NCBI GenBank assembly: GCA_041913905.1
Contig: JAYSEK010000029.1
Location: 6,772 to 70,771, forward strand
Length of the DNA stretch: 64,000 nucleotides
From: Roseateles_B sp041913905
GTDB lineage: Bacteria; Pseudomonadota; Gammaproteobacteria; Burkholderiales; Burkholderiaceae_C
Reading direction: 5' to 3'
Made by a program: the position numbers and the translations under genes. The notes beneath the pieces are model-generated. The model was not told the DNA's origin, searched no databases, and worked only from the letters and a program-made list of their open reading frames with translations. Below are positions 59,709-64,000 of this stretch, in pieces (position 1 is the stretch's first letter; every line of letters begins with the position of its first letter).

Positions 59709-61139
59709 TCAATCGCCGGCAGCCAGCACGGGCAGCCGAAGGGACACCGCCGTGCCGCGCTCGCCCCCGTCCGGCGACAGCTGCGCCGCACAGACCTCCA
59801 GGCGCCCGCGATGCCGCTGCATGACCGCTCTGACGATGGCCAGACCCAGGCCCGAGCCCAGCAGCGCCACGTTGCTGCCGCGGAAGAAGCGTTCACCGGC
59901 CCGAGGGCGCTCGGCGGCCGGGATGCCGGGGCCGTCGTCGACGACGCGGAGGCAGGCGCCCTCTGCATCGGCGAACACCTGCACCGTCACCTGGCCGCCG
60001 GCCGGCACGTAGCGCAGGCTGTTGTCCAGCAGGTTGAGCAGGGCCTCGCGCAGCTGACCCGCATGGCCCAGCACCGTGACGGGCTCCGGTGCGGGCTCCA
60101 GCCCCAGATCGACGCCGGCTGCCCGCGCGGCCGGCCAGCAGTCGCGCGCACAGCGCTCGGCCAGGGCATTGAGGTCCAGCGCTTCCATCTGCACTTCGGC
60201 CGTGTCGGCCCGGGCCAGGGCCAGCATCTGGTTGGTTCGCCGGACCGTGTCGTCGATCTGGGCCTTCAGCGCCGACAGGGCTTCGGCCACGCGCGCCGGA
60301 TCCTGCTCGCGCAGCGCATAGCCCACCTGCGTCGACAGCGTGGCCAGCGGTGTGCGCAGCTGGTGTGAGGCATCGTCGACGAAGCGGCGCCGCCCTTCGA
60401 TCAGCTCCCGCTGCCGCTGCAGGTGATGGTTGATGGCCCGGACCAGCGGCGCGGCATCGGCCGGAACCTGGGACTCGTCGACCGGCGACAGGTCGTCGTC
60501 CGAGCGCGCCGCCACCTCGCGCCGCAGCCGCTCCAGCGGTTGCAGGGCCCAGCCGATGACCAGGGCCAGCGTCGCCGTCACCACGAGAATGGTCAGGGCG
60601 TCCCGGCCGATCGCCTGCAAGACCAGCCCCCGCGAGAACTCGTTGCGGGAGGTGGTGGACTCGGCGACCTGGATCACGAGCCGGCGTCCCGGGCTGTCCG
60701 GGTCGAGCTCGCGTGAGAGCGCGCCGACGCGCACCGGCTCGCCAAAATACTCGGCGTCGATGAACTGCGGCACCCCCAGGGTCAGGCCCTTGGGCGGCAG
60801 CGGGAGCCCTGCATTGCCGATCTCGACCAGACCGTCGTCCGTGCTGACGCGAAAGTAGACCTGGCCGCTGGCGGTGAGCTCGAAGAACTCCAGCATCCGG
60901 TAGGGCAGCTCCACCGACAGCCCCGTGTCCGTCGAGACGTTGCTGTCGATGGCCTTGATGGCGCCGAGCAGGGAGCGGTCATAGGCCGCATTGGCGGCCT
61001 GCAGGCCGGTCTTCCACGTCAGGGCGGACTCGATGCTCACCATGATGAGCATGACGGGCAGCGCCAGCGTGAGCATCGTCCTGCGCACGCTGAAGCGATG
61101 CCAGGCCGCCGGCAGGTGCGGCAGCGTCGGCCATTTCAT
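59709..61139 (-). CDS. TctE-like sensor histidine kinase
   Basis: A 476-residue membrane kinase. TM1 at about 22-42, a periplasmic 2CSK_N-type domain at about 45-180, TM2 at about 182-200, HAMP at about 200-250. The phospho-acceptor His lies in FVDDASHQLRTPLATL (near 260), N-box in LLNLLDNSLRYVPAG, G-boxes in VVDDGPGIP and LGSGLGLAIV. Its start overlaps the regulator stop (ATGA). It probably detects a carboxylate, directly or through the Bug protein next to it. Confidence 0.93.
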   Translation of the reverse strand: MKWPTLPHLPAAWHRFSVRRTMLTLALPVMLIMVSIESALTWKTGLQAANAAYDRSLLGAIKAIDSNVSTDTGLSVELPYRMLEFFELTASGQVYFRVSTDDGLVEIGNAGLPLPPKGLTLGVPQFIDAEYFGEPVRVGALSRELDPDSPGRRLVIQVAESTTSRNEFSRGLVLQAIGRDALTILVVTATLALVIGWALQPLERLRREVAARSDDDLSPVDESQVPADAAPLVRAINHHLQRQRELIEGRRRFVDDASHQLRTPLATLSTQVGYALREQDPARVAEALSALKAQIDDTVRRTNQMLALARADTAEVQMEALDLNALAERCARDCWPAARAAGVDLGLEPAPEPVTVLGHAGQLREALLNLLDNSLRYVPAGGQVTVQVFADAEGACLRVVDDGPGIPAAERPRAGERFFRGSNVALLGSGLGLAIVRAVMQRHRGRLEVCAAQLSPDGGERGTAVSLRLPVLAAGD

Positions 61140-61801
61140 GCAGGCTCCAGCACATAGCCCAGGCCGCGCAGCGTGGTGATGCGAACCTTGCCCGACTCCA
61201 GACGGCGCCGCAGGCGGTGCACCAGCACCTCGACGGCTTCTGGCCGCACGTCTTGCTCATCGGAGAAGAGGCGTTCGAGGATCTCCTGCTTGGACAGCGG
61301 CTCGCCGCTGTGCTGGATCAGGGTTCGCAGCACCGCATGCTCGCGCGGCGACAGCGCCAGCAATTCCCCGTCCAGCGTGAACTGCTTGGTCGCGGCGTCA
61401 TAGGACAGCGGGCCGCAGCTGAAGCGCGGCTGCTCGCGCCCGCGGGAGCGCCGGATGAGCGCGATCAGCCGTGCTTCCAGCTCCTGGATCTCGAAGGGCT
61501 TGGCGAGGAAATCGTCGGCGCCTTCGTGCAGCGTGCTCACGCGCTCGGCCAGCGAGTCACGCGCCGTCAGCACCAGCACGGGCACGCGCGAGTCCGCCTT
61601 GCGCAGCTGGGTCAGGACTTCATGCCCACCCAGCCCCGGCAGCCCCAGGTCCAGCACGAGCGCGTCATAGCGGGTGGCCTGCAGCTGGCCGGCGACCAGC
61701 CGGCCGTCGTCGACCCAGTCCACGACGAAATCGCTCTGTCCCAGGGCACGGACCAGCCAGTCGGCAAGAGCACGTTCGTCTTCGGCGAGGAGCAGGCGCA
61801 T
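61136..61801 (-). CDS. TctD-like OmpR-family response regulator
   Basis: A 221-residue regulator: receiver (LLLAEDERALADWL; phospho-Asp in ALVLDLGLPGLGG; Lys in FLAKPFEI) and a winged-helix DNA-binding domain (LSPREHAVLRTLIQHSGEPLSKQEIL, VEVLVHRLRRRLES). It is the partner of the TctE-like kinase and probably switches on the Bug, porin and ABC genes downstream. ATG at 61801 begins directly at the receiver; GTG at 61822 would add seven residues. Confidence 0.93.
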   Translation of the reverse strand: MRLLLAEDERALADWLVRALGQSDFVVDWVDDGRLVAGQLQATRYDALVLDLGLPGLGGHEVLTQLRKADSRVPVLVLTARDSLAERVSTLHEGADDFLAKPFEIQELEARLIALIRRSRGREQPRFSCGPLSYDAATKQFTLDGELLALSPREHAVLRTLIQHSGEPLSKQEILERLFSDEQDVRPEAVEVLVHRLRRRLESGKVRITTLRGLGYVLEPA

Positions 61802-61930
61802 GCCGGCAATGCTAGCCGACACTGCGCCGGGGTCGAATCGGCGTCAGGTGTCAGGCGCCCTGTGGCAAGCGAGCGCAGCGGGCGGCGGACAATGAGCACG
61901 AACACGTGTCAAACCGCCTAGTGATGAAAG

Positions 61931-62296
61931 ATGCGATCCGCACGACCTAAGACAGAAAGGCAGTTGCAGCAGGAGGCCCTGATAAAGCGGCTGAATGTGC
62001 GTGGCAAAGTCGTACCAGCCGTCTGCGTGCTGCAAAGTGACCCGCCGGAGCATCGATACGCTGTCAGAGAGCTGACGCTAGATGATGAAAAGGCGGTCGT
62101 CGATGTATCGCGGCACACTCTGACGCCCAAAGCCGGGAGCTCTGAAGAGTTGCATCGCCTCATCGTGCAGCTCATCGAGGAAGCAGAGCTCGGCTACGTG
62201 TCGTGTGGACTACCCCTTCGGCGAGTATCAAAGGCAGACCTTGAAGACTTTGAATTGCTGATTGGCTTGCCGGTCTTCAGCTACAGCCTGACGTAG
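61931..62296 (+). CDS. Hypothetical small protein
   Basis: A 121-residue cytoplasmic protein with no family recognised. It is charged (EALIKRLNVRGKVVPAVCVL, RELTLDDEKAVVDVSRH) and ends in DFELLIGLPVFSYSL. Codon use is less G/C-biased than in the main block (for example gat, gag and aaa mixed). GATGAAAG precedes the ATG. It is the first of four small plus-strand genes that look alike in composition and unlike their neighbours. Confidence 0.6.
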   Translation: MRSARPKTERQLQQEALIKRLNVRGKVVPAVCVLQSDPPEHRYAVRELTLDDEKAVVDVSRHTLTPKAGSSEELHRLIVQLIEEAELGYVSCGLPLRRVSKADLEDFELLIGLPVFSYSLT

Positions 62297-62363
62297 TTAC
62301 CGACGCGAGTCGAAGGACCGCTCCCAGCCAGAGCACAATCCAAGCTACCAACGGTGGCAACGA

Positions 62364-62390
62364 AGCGGAAGGGGGCATCTCCGTTCCGCT
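62364..62390. repeat. Short inverted repeat between small genes
   Basis: AGCGGAA (62364-62370) pairs exactly with TTCCGCT (62384-62390) round a 13-base loop. It lies 18 bases before the next gene start. It has no T-run; it could be a leader hairpin or an old recombination site. No integron-type core site (GTTRRRY) was found beside it. Confidence 0.45.
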
Positions 62391-62408
62391 GCGGTTTAGG
62401 ATGCGCTC

Positions 62409-62846
62409 ATGGCATATACCCTTCAAGCGTTCATATCGGCCGCGGGGCACATCCCCCTGGTCCTTCCCGCAGGGCTAAGGACAGTTGCGCTGCCCGGTAG
62501 CCTCGAAATGGTTCCCCTGGATGGCGCGGCTCGTCAGGCATTTGACTTGCCGTTTCTGCCGTTGACGGACGAAGGGGCCGACGGACTTCCGTCGCCCATC
62601 ATTGAGATTGGCCGTGCGCTGAGTGAAAGCCGGAAGCTGGCGTACATCGAGGCTGAGTACTTCGGAGGTCAGGGGAGCCAAGCCTCGCTTCAGTTCGCAA
62701 ACGGGTTGCTGGTAGACCCACCCCTGCTGAACGCAGAAGCTATCAATCAGGTGCTCCGATGGCTGGGCGTCCACTGCGCCGACGATCTGGATGAGTTTGA
62801 TACCGTGGGGCTCGGTGTTCACCGCGACACCGAGGAGTGGGAGTAG
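62409..62846 (+). CDS. Hypothetical small protein
   Basis: A 145-residue protein with no recognised domain. Features: SPIIEIGRALSESRKLAYIEAEYFGGQGSQ and NGLLVDPPLLNAEAINQVLR, an alpha/beta mix. The RKLAYIEAEYFGG stretch recalls small proteins of the polymorphic-toxin immunity type, but no toxin gene is near and I do not assert this. AGGA lies about ten bases before the ATG. Confidence 0.62.
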   Translation: MAYTLQAFISAAGHIPLVLPAGLRTVALPGSLEMVPLDGAARQAFDLPFLPLTDEGADGLPSPIIEIGRALSESRKLAYIEAEYFGGQGSQASLQFANGLLVDPPLLNAEAINQVLRWLGVHCADDLDEFDTVGLGVHRDTEEWE

Positions 62847-62899
62847 TGCTCCGACCCCAGGCCTTAATCAGCGCCTCGCCCCCAATTTCGAATTCCAGT

Positions 62900-63211
62900 A
62901 TGGACCGCAACCGCCTCGTGCTATTCCTCGAGCATCCGTTCACAGCATTCGATGCAACGGTAGCCTTGCCAGAAGACGTGTTGCTGGCCGGATTGACTTG
63001 GCCAACCGAACACTGGGCAGACCTAGCGCTTTCGTGGATTGAACAGGGGGCGCCGATGACTGACGAGATTGCCCGAGCGCTGGAGACCATCAGCGAGAAG
63101 CCGTTCTCTCAGCGGGTGCGGCATCGGAGCTTTGCTCTCGCGGTTCGGTGGCGGCGTAGAACCATGGAGGCTCCGGCGCCCCCGGGCGGCGGACGACCGA
63201 ATTCAGCCTGA
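62900..63211 (+). CDS. Hypothetical small protein, start uncertain
   Basis: A 103-residue protein (from ATG) with no family recognised; it contains FLEHPFTAFDATVALPEDVL and WPTEHWADLALSWIE. An alternative GTG at 62846 overlaps the preceding stop and has GAGGAG eight bases upstream, which would couple it to the gene before it and add 18 residues (MLRPQALISASPPISNSS). The C-terminus is basic and low-complexity (RWRRRTMEAPAPPGGGRPN). Confidence 0.5.
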   Translation: MDRNRLVLFLEHPFTAFDATVALPEDVLLAGLTWPTEHWADLALSWIEQGAPMTDEIARALETISEKPFSQRVRHRSFALAVRWRRRTMEAPAPPGGGRPNSA

Positions 63212-63248
63212 CGACCTCTCCTGCATCACGTAGCGCGATACTGGCCAT

Positions 63249-63785
63249 ATGGACTGTTGCTTCGTCGAGTTCGAGCCCAAGGATAGCCACGCATTGGCTC
63301 GTCTAGGAGACTTCCTCAAGCGCGTCATGATTGCGAAAGAGGACGACGAGTTCGACGAGGCTGAACTTGTCGGATTCTTCTCGAACGTCGAGGTCGCCTA
63401 CTTTTGGAACCCCACCGACGACGAGATGAAGGAATGGAATGACGAGTGGTTCTCGACGCCAGTGGCGACGCGCCTTTCTGCGGCGATGCCCACGCCAGGT
63501 TGGACACTGGAATCAATGGTCAGTGCGCTATGGGAGAGCGATTTCGACCTGGTAGGGGTAGTTGAAGTCAATGCTCGATGCAGGCTCACCTTCAATCCCC
63601 ACGGTTACCCCTACGGAGGAACAGGCAGCCTTGTAGCTCTGGTCGAGTGCTTTGGGCATACCGTCGTTGGCATCGAAGACGGAACGGGGTATGCGCCACA
63701 TATGCCTCGCACGAATCTTTGGCTGCCCAAAGATCGACGACCGAGAGAGCGTTGGCTCAATCTACTTCTCCGATGGAAGGGCTGA
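63249..63785 (+). CDS. Hypothetical protein, acidic
   Basis: A 178-residue acidic protein of unknown family. It starts MDCCFVEFEPKDSHALARLG and has FFSNVEVAYFWNPTDDEMKEWNDEWF near residues 43-68 and GYPYGGTGSLVALVECFGHTVV near 120-140. The regular acidic/aromatic alternation is reminiscent of small cytoplasmic immunity or accessory proteins; this is only an impression. It closes the patch of four atypical genes. Confidence 0.65.
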   Translation: MDCCFVEFEPKDSHALARLGDFLKRVMIAKEDDEFDEAELVGFFSNVEVAYFWNPTDDEMKEWNDEWFSTPVATRLSAAMPTPGWTLESMVSALWESDFDLVGVVEVNARCRLTFNPHGYPYGGTGSLVALVECFGHTVVGIEDGTGYAPHMPRTNLWLPKDRRPRERWLNLLLRWKG

Positions 63786-64000
63786 CGCCTGCGACTGCTT
63801 TCCGCGGCCTGAAGCAGCTACTGGCATATGGACGGCTGCTACGCAGCGGGGGCAGTCGTTCGCACTTCTGAGTCGGCTGTCAGGAAAGTGCCCAAAGCCG
63901 AAGCCCGCGACCGACGACGGAGGAAGGAGGACCGCACTGCAGCGGGGGACTAAACCGCTCTCGCGGTAGCCGCTTCGGCCAGGCTCGCTGCCGCTCGTAG
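63786..64000. other. Terminal intergenic segment, no gene seen
   Basis: These 215 bases follow the last small gene. They contain a direct repeat gcagcggggg (63843-63852 and 63939-63948). The frames across it have no recognisable protein. It may be degenerate or recombinational sequence at the edge of the atypical patch. Confidence 0.4.

Noticed and set aside
61931..63785. Chromosomal integron cassette array
   Set aside because: Gene size and composition fit, but no GTTRRRY/RYYYAAC core pair was found in the gaps and no integrase is in view.
1..64000. CRISPR array, tRNA, rRNA or intact insertion sequence
   Set aside because: No spaced repeat array, cloverleaf sequence, rRNA segment or transposase-like protein was recognised on either strand.

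Overview
The window is a very GC-rich, gene-dense chromosomal segment from a Gram-negative bacterium. Most of it shows strong third-position G/C, porin, TonB-receptor and Bug-type genes, double-length UvrA, and many ATGA gene overlaps. This points to a betaproteobacterium of the order Burkholderiales (Comamonadaceae/Sphaerotilaceae-like). That assignment is an inference from gene content and style; no rRNA or other marker is present. I found no tRNA, rRNA, CRISPR array, intact insertion sequence or phage gene.

Layout: 1-3392 is the 5' part of a long uvrA (minus). 3393-5039 holds a structured leader, a single-domain response regulator and a small membrane-anchored protein. 5044-11007 (minus) is a complete branched-chain-amino-acid-type (LIV/HAAT) ABC importer with an alpha/beta hydrolase at its 3' end; a 40-bp tandem repeat and a large nested palindrome lie behind the binding-protein gene. 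11358-15119 holds an acetyltransferase, a chemoreceptor and a sigma-54 activator. 15255-17487 (minus) is a compact peptide-modification cluster: a 66-residue precursor with an aromatic core, a radical SAM/SPASM maturase and a 2-oxoglutarate/Fe(II) oxygenase. Its divergent intergenic region is visibly AT-rich. I regard this as the most interesting system here.

17813-23642 holds a MatB-like malonyl-CoA synthetase, an AsmA-like protein and a large PAS/GGDEF/EAL protein. 23785-30178 is a TetR gene divergent from an operon of TonB receptor, c5-type cytochrome, Tat-type aldonolactone-oxidase-like flavoprotein and an atypical PLP-fold protein. 30603-34923 holds a secreted protein with aerolysin/ETX-MTX2-like sequence character, a universal stress protein, a DEDDh exonuclease, a patatin and an EcsC protein. 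35151-43366 (plus) is a redox operon (Tat small subunit, GMC oxidoreductase, alkyl-DHAP-synthase-like flavoprotein, GlpD-like dehydrogenase, FGGY kinase, AraC regulator) that looks like oxidative use of a polyol, glycerol ether or similar alcohol.

43405-53300 is a patchwork of small conserved and hypothetical genes, hydrolases, a TAXI binding protein and an orphan LIV-type binding protein. 53493-61801 (minus) is a sensing and uptake locus: TctDE-like two-component system, Bug binding protein, porin and an FbpABC-like ABC importer. 61931-63785 holds four small unrecognised genes with visibly less GC-biased codons than the rest, so it may be an acquired patch. Gene starts were moved from the longest reading frame wherever a Shine-Dalgarno (SD) sequence decided the matter; this is stated per entry.
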